NCBI GenBank assembly: GCA_013330055.1
Contig: DUJB01000024.1
Location: 1-6,445 of the forward strand
Length of the DNA stretch: 6,445 bases
DNA from: Nitrosopumilaceae archaeon
GTDB taxonomy: Archaea; Thermoproteota; Nitrososphaeria; Nitrososphaerales; Nitrosopumilaceae
Direction: 5' to 3'
How positions within the stretch are numbered: position 1 is the first letter of the stretch; each line of letters opens with the position of its first letter. The position numbers and the translations under genes are program-made. Shown one piece after another: positions 1 through 5,686 of the stretch. Under the pieces are notes generated by a model. The model did not search any database, was not told the DNA's origin, and worked only from the letters and a program-made list of their open reading frames with translations.

Positions 1-240
1 TGTGGATTTGACATCGACCGGATTCGTAAAGAGTATTCAAAGCTTGCAAGTGATTTACAGTGGAAATTGATACCAGCAGTACAAAACAACCGAGTCTTTA
101 CTGTAGATTCCAATTCCTATTTTAGCAAACCAGGTCCAAGGACAGTTACAGGGATTGAAATTCTAGCAAAAATTATCCATCCAGAAACGTTTGTGGATCT
201 CAAAGTACCAGATGATTCCTTTCTGCAGATAAATTCTTGA
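1..240 (+). CDS. C-terminal fragment of a BtuF/FhuD-like ABC-transporter substrate-binding protein (corrinoid or siderophore)
   Basis: The frame is open from the first base and ends at TGA 238-240, giving 79 residues; the start lies outside the window. The segment around residues 21-66 contains WKLIPAVQNNRVFTVD followed by SYFSKPGPRTVTGIEILAKI and then IHPETF. This is the pattern of the last strand/helix section of cobalamin-type binding proteins of the COG0614 family (W..lPAVk.grVy.vd...yfsrPGPR...gle.la.ilHPe). Members bind vitamin B12, corrinoid precursors or ferric siderophores outside the membrane and hand them to a BtuC/BtuD-like permease and ATPase. The PGPR motif favours the cobalamin-type branch, but substrate cannot be fixed from the tail alone. 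No permease or ATPase gene follows downstream, so any partners must lie upstream or elsewhere. Family call is fairly firm; substrate is inference. Confidence 0.85.
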   Translation, partial: CGFDIDRIRKEYSKLASDLQWKLIPAVQNNRVFTVDSNSYFSKPGPRTVTGIEILAKIIHPETFVDLKVPDDSFLQINS

Positions 241-396
241 GTGTGGATACAAGTGGGTTCACTCAAAGAATTTGATGAAAACAAGGAAAGGTAGAAGAAA
301 CAATCACTCCTTAGACAACAGAATTACAAAGATTAGGTAGTCGTGAGCTAAAACCAATACAAAAGACTTACAGGCAGTAAGTTTAGACATTATGGG

Positions 397-579
397 ATGG
401 AACGTAAAATCCCTTCTCCTGACAAGAAAACAATGGAGCATATGGCTACCCTGAGTTGGAATGACCTTATGCTTTTCATGCATAAAAAATATGGTAAGAA
501 AGTTACACAGGATTTTCTAAAAAATTACACATATCGACTACAAAAACTAAAGTGGCGTAAAAATCAAAAATGGAAATAA
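397..579 (+). CDS. small basic hypothetical protein (60 aa)
   Basis: The ORF runs from ATG 397 to TAA 577-579. I do not recognise a family. The protein has a mostly helical look: a central segment (about residues 13-30, LSWNDLMLFMHKKYGKKV) is amphipathic, and the C-terminal 20 residues are strongly basic with aromatic residues (RLQKLKWRKNQKWK), as seen in small nucleic-acid-binding or ribosome-associated proteins. It has no cysteines, signal peptide or membrane span. No clear ribosome-binding site or well-placed TATA box is visible, so the start is not independently supported. It stands alone between two non-coding stretches. Clean codon use with A/T third positions and sensible composition argue that it is real, but it could be lineage-restricted. 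Function unknown. Confidence 0.55.
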   Translation: MERKIPSPDKKTMEHMATLSWNDLMLFMHKKYGKKVTQDFLKNYTYRLQKLKWRKNQKWK

Positions 580-624
580 AAAATTAGGAAGGATCTTTTA
601 TAGCGATTTCGTTAAACACGCTCT

Positions 625-660
625 AGTAATTTTTAGTTTTTCAGATTCTATACTTTTTTA
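625..660 (+). terminator. possible T-rich terminator after the 60-residue ORF
   Basis: Several T runs follow each other (TTTTTAGTTTTT, then TTTTTT at the end) about 50-80 bases after the stop at 579. Archaeal transcription commonly ends at oligo-T tracts without a stable hairpin. There is no strong stem here, so this is inferred from composition and position only. The remainder of the gap (661-849) contains nothing I can identify. Confidence 0.3.
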
Positions 661-849
661 GACATACAAGGCTTTTAATTCAAGGTTGCACTAGAACTAT
701 TGTAGAGTAGTGTGAGTTTGCACGTTTCTGATATTTGGTGGATCAGAGAAAGAATGGATTAACTACCCATCTCTCATAGAAATTTTGGCAAACCTGACGC
801 CTCCATATTTTTAACAAAAGTTGCAGATAACTGGTTTACTTTTACTGTA

Positions 850-1152
850 ATGTATAACCGCATTATGAATAATCAATCTCTTGCTGCTTTACTAGTTCCA
901 AAAATACAAATAGTGAGAACACGACATAATGTGGCATACACGATGACTGAATTCATATGTCCTGATTGTGGGAAGAGGCTCTACCACGAAAACGAGACAA
1001 CCCTAGAAATTGAAAAAGGAGTACACAAAAAATTTTGTACAAAAATACCAGGAGATACCAAAAGTTTTATGCATAGAGACCCAAATGACAATGATCCAAT
1101 AGATAAAGTCAGGGCAACTGACAACGAAGGGAAACCGATACTAAAACGCTAA
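850..1152 (+). CDS. small C2HC zinc-finger protein, start uncertain (850 or 943)
   Basis: From ATG 850 the ORF is 100 residues; an internal ATG at 943 (residue 32) gives a 69-residue protein. The recognisable part starts just after Met32: FICPDCGKRLY, then a spacer, then VHKKFC. Cys37, Cys40, His59 and Cys63 form a C-x2-C-x18-H-x3-C finger, a likely zinc site of classical C2HC spacing. The tail (KIPGDTKSFMHRDPNDNDPIDKV...) is polar and probably flexible. The 31 residues before Met32 carry no recognisable domain, so 943 may be the true start. I keep 850 as the outer limit because a TATA-like CATATTTTTAAC at 803-814 could drive a transcript beginning near 835. Partner (DNA, RNA or protein) is unknown. 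Single-finger proteins of this size are common in thaumarchaeal genomes. Confidence 0.6.
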   Translation: MYNRIMNNQSLAALLVPKIQIVRTRHNVAYTMTEFICPDCGKRLYHENETTLEIEKGVHKKFCTKIPGDTKSFMHRDPNDNDPIDKVRATDNEGKPILKR

Positions 1153-1157
1153 GTCAC

Positions 1158-1178
1158 TTTAATTTTCTCTAGTTTTTT
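1158..1178 (+). terminator. oligo-T tract, likely terminator of the zinc-finger gene
   Basis: A pyrimidine/T-rich run starting 5 bases after the stop codon at 1150-1152 includes TTTAATTTTCTCT and then six Ts at 1173-1178. This is the usual form of an intrinsic archaeal termination signal. There is no strong hairpin. Call based on position and composition. Confidence 0.4.
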
Positions 1179-1198
1179 GCTTATCCAGGTATGAGAAA

Positions 1199-1239
1199 AG
1201 ATATTATGATTTCAACAAAATTATTAGTGACGACAAGGT
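1199..1239 (+). promoter_or_regulatory. putative promoter and Shine-Dalgarno-like site of the universal stress protein gene
   Basis: A TATA-like AGATATTATG lies at about 1199-1208, which would place transcription start near 1228-1232. AAGGT at 1235-1239 then sits 9 bases before the TTG at 1249, a usable ribosome-binding spacing, and so supports the TTG rather than a downstream start. An out-of-frame ATG at 1244 lies between the two. All inferred from sequence similarity to archaeal consensus elements. Confidence 0.3.
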
Positions 1240-1248
1240 AATTATGAA

Positions 1249-1668
1249 TTGTTTGCAAAGATACTTGTAGCAGTGGACGGTTCTGAATCTTCAAAAAAGG
1301 CCTTTGACAAGTCTGTCTTTTTAGCGCAAAAATGTAATTCGAAATTATACGTAGTTCATGTTGTGCTTGATTGGGAGTATGGCGGAGATAGCGCCGCAAC
1401 ATTTGAACTAATTGATGAGCTAAGATCAAAGGGGAAGGAATTACTAGAACGATGCAAAAAGCAAGCACTACAAAGTAATGTGCAAGTAGCAATTTTGCTA
1501 GAGCAAGGAGATTATAGCCACGAAATTATTGAAGTTGCTAAAAGAAAGGATTGCGATCTAATTATAATGGGAAGTCGAGGCATGAGTCCTATCAAAGAAT
1601 TGATGCTTGGAAGTGTATCTCTTAAGGTGATACATCATGCCAGCTGCCCTGTAATGGTTGTAAGATAG
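1249..1668 (+). CDS. universal stress protein, UspA family, ATP-binding type (139 aa)
   Basis: A single Usp domain spans the whole protein, normal length for the family. The N-terminal strand FAKILVAVDGSESS carries the conserved Asp10 that contacts adenine in family structures. Near the C-terminus, Gly108-x2-Gly111-x9-Gly121-Ser122 (GSRGMSPIKELMLGS) exactly matches the G-2x-G-9x-G(S/T) phosphate/ribose-binding motif of the MJ0577-type, so it probably binds ATP. The last strand, ASCPVMVVR, is also typical. The protein should be cytosolic and dimeric; the family is linked to stress survival, usually without a defined reaction. The start is TTG; an ATG five bases earlier (1244) is out of frame, and no in-frame ATG precedes the conserved first strand. 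It lies 57 bases upstream of the SNF2 gene on the same strand, so co-transcription is possible. Confidence 0.93.
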   Translation: MFAKILVAVDGSESSKKAFDKSVFLAQKCNSKLYVVHVVLDWEYGGDSAATFELIDELRSKGKELLERCKKQALQSNVQVAILLEQGDYSHEIIEVAKRKDCDLIIMGSRGMSPIKELMLGSVSLKVIHHASCPVMVVR

Positions 1669-1725
1669 CACACCTAACACATCAATTTAAAAGTGGATTA
1701 AACTATCTTACGAAGAAATACTCAC

Positions 1726-3438
1726 ATGACACACAAATTTGGAACCCTGGAATATGTCTTGGATAAATATTCTGGAAAATGGAGCTGGAAAATAACGGGC
1801 CAAAGAGCCGTACTGATGGTATCGCAAGTTATTTCCGATGCATGGTATGGTGACGGACCAGACGTTGCAATTATTCCAGATACTCGTCAGAATGTCCAGA
1901 AGATAAAATGGATTCATGATAGATATCATATTGAAATACTATCAAAATCAACATGGCAAAGCAAATTTACAAAACCACATAGTACCAAAGAAAACCCAAA
2001 AAAAATTGAGATACTGCGCCAGGTGATGCCGGGAAAGCAGTTTCGAGGAAAGCTGCTGAATTTTCAAAAAGAGGGACTAGATTTTTTATTAAAATCATCA
2101 GGAAATGCATTGCTTGCAGACGACATGGGTTTAGGAAAAACTGTAGAAACACTAGCATATCTTGCAACAGAAAAACAGGCTTTTCCTGCGCTGATAATAT
2201 CACCATTGGTTATCTTGCCTAACTGGAAAAGAGAGATTGAAAAATTCCTAAAAAAGAAGAGCAAAAACGGACGATTCTTAGAGAGTCAATCTCCGACCTC
2301 TACTATAATCCGTACAGGCAAGTCCCAAGACTTGGGCAAGTTTGATTTCTATATTATCAACTATGATTTGTTGCACAAAAGATTGGGTGATTTATCAAAA
2401 TTAGACATTAAAACTATAGTCTGTGATGAAGTACAGTATCTGCGTTCAAAGTCTACAAAAAAATATGCTGCTGTAAAAAAACTTGCTGCATTAAAATCTG
2501 TAAAATATAAAATCGGGCTCTCTGGAACTCCTATCTATAACCATGGATCTGAAATATGGCCAATCGTTGAAATACTACGACCTGGATTGCTTGGAAGTTT
2601 CAAAGAGTTTTGTGAATATTTTTGTTATGTAGATCCAAAAGGAAGAGCAATTGTTCTTGAAAAAAAACGTGAAAGCTTGGGCGATGAGTTAAAAAAACAT
2701 GTAATGTTACGGCGTACAAAATCTGACGTATTAAAAGAACTCAAGGAAAAGGTAAGATATCGAGAATTTATCGACGTTGATATTCGTTATTACAGAAAAG
2801 AACTTGACCATATTTGGAAGAGTCTAGAGACAGAACAAAAGAAGGCAAAAACAGCTTTTGATAAATCCACTTCATACTATAGAGCTATACAGAGAGAGAG
2901 ATATGCCGCCGGCATGGCAAAGCTTCCTCATGTGATTAATTTTGTAAAAAACATAATGGATATTGAAGAAAGTGTAATCGTATTTTGTCACCACAAATTA
3001 ATTCATGAGATGTTGCACAAAAAACTCGCCGAATATTCTCCTGGCTCAATAATTGGGGGACAAACAGACACACAAAGACAGCGCCATATTGACATGTTTC
3101 AGGATGGCACCACAAAGCTTATGATTGCAGGTCTTAGGGCAGGAAACGTTGGTATCAATTTGAGTCGTGCAAGATATGTAATTTTTGCAGAACTTGATTG
3201 GAGTCCTGCAATTCACAGACAAGCAGAAGATAGGCTGCACAGGATTGGACAAAAAAATACTGTATTTGCATATTATTTGATAGGTAATGGTACACTTGAT
3301 GACCATGTGGCCAATGTTTTGATGGATAAAAGCTATGAAATTGATTCTATAATGGATAAAAAAATAGAATCTTTTGAAAACAAAGAAAAGGCTGAATTAA
3401 TTCTTGCACAGATTCATGACAAAATAAAAACTAGCTGA
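1726..3438 (+). CDS. SNF2-family DNA-dependent ATPase, SMARCAL1/ZRANB3-like (570 aa)
   Basis: All core superfamily 2 motifs are present in order: Gln114 in LNFQKEG (Q-motif-like); Walker A DDMGLGKT at 132-139; Ia SPLVILPNW at 159-167; motif II DEVQ at 234-237; motif III SGTP at 266-269; MLRRTKSDV at 327-335; motif IV-like VIVFCHHK at 417-424; GGQT at 444-447; motif V AGNVGINLS at 472-480; and motif VI QAEDRLHRIGQ at 499-509. The run YVIFAELDW before motif VI and the later YYLIGNGTLDDHV resemble the SMARCAL1/ZRANB3 subgroup, whose members rewind or remodel DNA at stalled forks; a bacterial/archaeal RapA-like role in transcription is the alternative. Residues 1-105 form an N-terminal region without a recognised domain, possibly a substrate-binding module. 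Motif II is DEVQ rather than the usual DE(A/G/S)H. The enzyme is cytosolic. ATG 1726 follows TATA-like TTAAACTA at 1699-1706 by about 24 bases, consistent with a leaderless message. Confidence 0.93.
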   Translation: MTHKFGTLEYVLDKYSGKWSWKITGQRAVLMVSQVISDAWYGDGPDVAIIPDTRQNVQKIKWIHDRYHIEILSKSTWQSKFTKPHSTKENPKKIEILRQVMPGKQFRGKLLNFQKEGLDFLLKSSGNALLADDMGLGKTVETLAYLATEKQAFPALIISPLVILPNWKREIEKFLKKKSKNGRFLESQSPTSTIIRTGKSQDLGKFDFYIINYDLLHKRLGDLSKLDIKTIVCDEVQYLRSKSTKKYAAVKKLAALKSVKYKIGLSGTPIYNHGSEIWPIVEILRPGLLGSFKEFCEYFCYVDPKGRAIVLEKKRESLGDELKKHVMLRRTKSDVLKELKEKVRYREFIDVDIRYYRKELDHIWKSLETEQKKAKTAFDKSTSYYRAIQRERYAAGMAKLPHVINFVKNIMDIEESVIVFCHHKLIHEMLHKKLAEYSPGSIIGGQTDTQRQRHIDMFQDGTTKLMIAGLRAGNVGINLSRARYVIFAELDWSPAIHRQAEDRLHRIGQKNTVFAYYLIGNGTLDDHVANVLMDKSYEIDSIMDKKIESFENKEKAELILAQIHDKIKTS

Positions 3439-3525
3439 TCTTATTCTTTACATAATGTATTAATAGAGTCTGAAATTAATTTCTAGAAAATAAAGTCTTA
3501 GCTGATTTTCAAACTTGGACATAAC

Positions 3526-3612
3526 GTGAGTCAAAAAACCCTAGTAACTGGGTCTTACCGAACTCAAACCTCTGGATTTGGACTTGCGAAAGTATTGATT
3601 CAAAAATCATGA
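3526..3612 (+). other. doubtful 28-codon ORF with a Rossmann-like N-terminal pattern
   Basis: GTG 3526 to TGA 3610-3612 encodes 28 residues, with KTLVTGSYRTQTSGFGLAKV in the middle. The pattern hydrophobic-TG-x6-SGFG-hydrophobic followed by a helix looks like the first strand-glycine loop-helix of an NAD(P)-binding short-chain dehydrogenase or enoyl reductase, but the frame stops at once and I see no continuation in the other frames up to 3700. It may be chance or the stub of a decayed gene. The rest of the 262-base gap (3439-3700) has only weak AT-rich hairpins, such as GTAAT-AAAAA-ATTAC at 3635-3649. Confidence 0.15.
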
Positions 3613-3672
3613 ACGAATCTGAATGTTTGTGTATGTAATAAAAAATTACTCCTCACCAATCCTTCTTAATTC

Positions 3673-3678
3673 TTAAAA
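3673..3678 (+). promoter_or_regulatory. TATA box of the secreted coiled-coil gene
   Basis: TTAAAA within TTCTTAAAAGC is centred about 25 bases before the GTG at 3701. In archaea, initiation occurs about 25 bases after the box centre, so the message would begin at or next to the start codon (leaderless). This spacing also supports GTG 3701 as the start. Confidence 0.45.
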
Positions 3679-3700
3679 GCACCATCAACAGATTCAATTC

Positions 3701-4258
3701 GTGAAAGAAAAAGGAATTTTTCTTCTTACTGTTCTTCTGACAGGGATACTTGTTAATTCTGCTGGATTTGCATTTGCACAGACAAATTCAACAAGTACCA
3801 CAAATGCAACAAGTACAGCTGGTACACCAGAAGACATTGGTAACCTTGGTCAGTATGTCTCAGCATATGTCCACGAGCATATTGCATTAATTAAACAGCA
3901 AAGAACAGAGACCATTAAGGCAATCAACGACTGTCGTGAGAAAATAAGAAACACCGATAACGATGAAGACAGAACGGCAGTACAAGAATCTTGTAAGGCA
4001 ACACTAAAGGATATTAGAGAAAAGTACAAGGCTGAAAGAGAAGAGTACAGGCAACTCTTCAAAGAGTATAGAGATAGCATGAAGATCCTGATAAAAGAGG
4101 CAAAGGGACAAGCAGTTTCTGATGAACAAAAAGAAAAGGCAGTGAAGGATATTGGTGAAAATAAGGAAATGCAAGAGAAGATAAAAGAAGAAAGACAGGC
4201 TTTACAGGAACAAATGAAGGAAGAAAGACAGGCTACGAAAGATAAGAAAGAAAAGTAA
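3701..4258 (+). CDS. secreted, charged coiled-coil protein (185 aa)
   Basis: A GTG start gives a clear Sec signal peptide: basic KEK at 2-4, hydrophobic core about 6-24, and a likely cut after Ala26 (AFA|QT). A short Ser/Thr/Asn linker follows (about 27-42) with sequons NST 29-31 and NAT 35-37 that could be N-glycosylated. From about residue 55 to the end the protein is nearly all Lys/Glu/Arg/Gln-rich helix, predicted coiled coil, with two cysteines (Cys78, Cys98) that could form a disulfide. The end holds a tandem 11-residue repeat (IKEERQALQEQ / MKEERQATKDK). There is no membrane anchor or sorting tail, so it is probably released or bound to the S-layer. I do not recognise a named family; function unknown. 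It lies 90 bases upstream of the cupredoxin gene on the same strand, but each gene has its own promoter-like box. Confidence 0.8.
   Translation: MKEKGIFLLTVLLTGILVNSAGFAFAQTNSTSTTNATSTAGTPEDIGNLGQYVSAYVHEHIALIKQQRTETIKAINDCREKIRNTDNDEDRTAVQESCKATLKDIREKYKAEREEYRQLFKEYRDSMKILIKEAKGQAVSDEQKEKAVKDIGENKEMQEKIKEERQALQEQMKEERQATKDKKEK
4187..4234 (+). repeat. 33-bp-spaced direct repeat inside the coiled-coil gene
   Basis: The 15-mer GAAGAAAGACAGGCT occurs at 4187-4201 and again, identical, at 4220-4234, a shift of 33 bases (11 codons). It encodes the two EERQA units of the C-terminal tail. The identity at the DNA level suggests a fairly recent in-frame duplication. An 11-residue period fits a hendecad coiled coil. 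Confidence 0.7.
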
Positions 4259-4321
4259 ATCAGAACAATAACTGAATCTTACTGAATCCGCACCCATAAT
4301 TTATCAGCAATATCTAAATCC

Positions 4322-4329
4322 TTTAAAAT
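4322..4329 (+). promoter_or_regulatory. TATA box of the cupredoxin gene
   Basis: TTTAAAAT is centred about 24 bases before ATG 4349, the archaeal TATA-to-start distance expected for a leaderless message. This favours ATG 4349 over the internal ATG at 4406, which would also remove the basic part of the signal peptide. Confidence 0.5.
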
Positions 4330-4348
4330 CTTATAGTCTGTGTAGGCT

Positions 4349-5581
4349 ATGGTATTATTTATAAAAACTATCTCTAAAACAAAACACCTTAAGCTTTTCA
4401 TCCATATGTTGTTAATCGTACTAGTTTCATTTGTTTACACTACACATTACGCAATGGCAGAAGATGAATCTGTCGAAGTCAAACTTGCAACACAATTTCA
4501 ATTAAAGGCAGAACAAACAGCCATCTTGGAATCAGATAACATCAAGATGAAGTTTCTAAATGTCACACAAGATTCTAGATGTCCTTCTGATGTTACTTGT
4601 GTATGGGAAGGGCAAGTAACTATCGTAGTTAATATCAAACAAAACGATCAAGATCTAGGTAATTTTAAATTAACACAAATAGGTGGACAGGAAAAGGTAG
4701 CAGTCCAAAACTTTGTTGGCCAAAAAATAGAACTAATCGAAGTAAATCCCTATCCTAAAAGTACTGAAGACATTCAACTTTCAGATTATGTTGCCACATT
4801 AGTTATTTCTGACACTCCTGATAGGACCATCATAATACCACCTGGCACATCAAAACAAGGGTGTGAAGAAAAAATGATATGTTATTTTCCAAATAATATA
4901 GAAATTGAACAAAATGCAGTGGTAACATGGAAAAACATGGATTCAGAGATGCATACTGTTACAAGTGGGAATATCATAGATGGCCCTGACAATGTCTTTA
5001 GTAGCGGTCTGATCAAACCAGAAGAAACATTTTCCTATAAATTCACAACAATGAGACCTTACGATTACTACTGCATGATCCATCCATGGATGACAGGCTC
5101 AGTAACTGTGGAATTTGTACCCTTTGATGTAAATAAAAGGATAATTACAAAGGAAGGAATGACTTCAGACAGTTCTGTTATAGTCGTGGTTCAAGCAACT
5201 GAGCCAATTAATACGGAGCAGCTTGGAATGCATCTTTATTTCAAAAACTCTACTCAAAGCTTGCTTACTACTGTAAATTATGATCTTGAAGTAATTCAAA
5301 ACAGTAAGACAATTTTTTCACTTACAAAACAATACAGTCACGCTGGAATAGCAGAACACTGGACCGACCCTCTTCAATATGATTCGCCTGTGGATGTCAG
5401 AGTAAAGATCTTAGGTATTGGATTGCCTGATGATGAGTCTAACTGGACTGGTCCAAAAGGAGAAATTGTAATGTTTTCTGCAATTCCAGAGTTTCCTTTG
5501 TCGACTTTGTTAGTTATAGGAGCTGCCTTTGCAGTAATTTTCTTGGCAAAACCGATATCAAAACTAAACCTCAAATTATGA
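4349..5581 (+). CDS. surface-anchored cupredoxin (type I copper) protein with PEF-type C-terminal sorting signal (410 aa)
   Basis: Order of parts: a signal peptide with basic stretch (residues 6-15), hydrophobic core 18-30 and likely cut after AMA at 35-37; an N-terminal domain (about 40-155) carrying DSRCPSDVTCVWEG at 75-88 with Cys78/Cys84; a plastocyanin-like domain (about 160-256); a third domain of unknown fold (about 260-375); and a C-terminal IPEFP at 379-383, membrane span 384-400 and Lys-containing tail. Copper ligands are visible as His202 (MHTVTSG), Cys242, His245 and Met248 (YCMIHPWM). Cys172 and Cys178 probably form the disulfide common in thaumarchaeal plastocyanins. Sequons lie at 71, 300 and 365. 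Type I copper proteins carry single electrons; thaumarchaea use many of them in place of cytochrome c. The IPEFP tail resembles archaeosortase PEF/PEFG signals, so it is likely anchored outside the membrane. Electron-carrier role is inferred; copper sensing or storage is possible. Confidence 0.9.
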   Translation: MVLFIKTISKTKHLKLFIHMLLIVLVSFVYTTHYAMAEDESVEVKLATQFQLKAEQTAILESDNIKMKFLNVTQDSRCPSDVTCVWEGQVTIVVNIKQNDQDLGNFKLTQIGGQEKVAVQNFVGQKIELIEVNPYPKSTEDIQLSDYVATLVISDTPDRTIIIPPGTSKQGCEEKMICYFPNNIEIEQNAVVTWKNMDSEMHTVTSGNIIDGPDNVFSSGLIKPEETFSYKFTTMRPYDYYCMIHPWMTGSVTVEFVPFDVNKRIITKEGMTSDSSVIVVVQATEPINTEQLGMHLYFKNSTQSLLTTVNYDLEVIQNSKTIFSLTKQYSHAGIAEHWTDPLQYDSPVDVRVKILGIGLPDDESNWTGPKGEIVMFSAIPEFPLSTLLVIGAAFAVIFLAKPISKLNLKL

Positions 5582-5608
5582 ATCTTTAATTAAGATATCT
5601 AAAGATTC
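5580..5608. terminator. 9-bp perfect inverted repeat at the cupredoxin stop codon, possible bidirectional terminator
   Basis: GAATCTTTA (5580-5588) and TAAAGATTC (5600-5608) are exact reverse complements separated by 11 bases. The left arm overlaps the TGA at 5579-5581. It sits in the roughly 105-base gap between two converging genes, where a shared terminator is expected. The stem is AT-rich and followed by no strong T run, so an RNA-stability or protein-binding role is equally possible. Confidence 0.45.
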
Positions 5609-5686
5609 GAAACTCAAGGGTGATCCTTATCTCAGTATAATTTGTCAGAAATCTCTAGATAGTCAGATAACACAAGTTTTGTAGAC

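Noticed and set aside
233..337. Frame-2 stretch reading ECGYKW followed by basic residues just after the binding-protein stop
   Set aside because: It recalls a small zinc-ribbon start but has no second cysteine pair and no supported start; probably chance.
684..722. TTGCAC direct repeat and a weak GCACTA/TAGTGT stem in the 580-849 gap
   Set aside because: The repeat is only six bases and the stem needs a wobble pair; no tRNA or known RNA fold is recognisable.
1181..1492. 103-codon minus-strand ORF
   Set aside because: It is antisense to the universal stress protein, whose motifs are unmistakable; its own translation has no recognisable domain.
1708..2264. Three overlapping minus-strand ORFs of 66-79 codons
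   Set aside because: All lie opposite the SNF2 gene N-terminal half and overlap each other; composition is typical of shadow frames.
3046..3306. 86-codon minus-strand ORF
   Set aside because: It lies opposite SNF2 motifs V and VI, which are clearly coding on the plus strand; shadow frame.
3538..3556. ACCC...GGGT hairpin in the gap after the SNF2 gene
   Set aside because: Only four pairs with an eight-base loop; too weak to call an RNA element or terminator.
3850..4080. 76-codon minus-strand ORF rich in Ser and Leu
   Set aside because: It arises from the complement of Lys/Glu/Arg-rich codons of the coiled-coil gene; shadow frame.
4270..4289. Tandem ACTGAATC-TT-ACTGAATC downstream of the coiled-coil gene
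   Set aside because: Two copies of an eight-mer in AT-rich DNA with no further copies or symmetry; not enough to call an operator.
5374..5574. 66-codon minus-strand ORF
   Set aside because: Opposite the membrane anchor of the cupredoxin protein; no domain and no promoter-like box.
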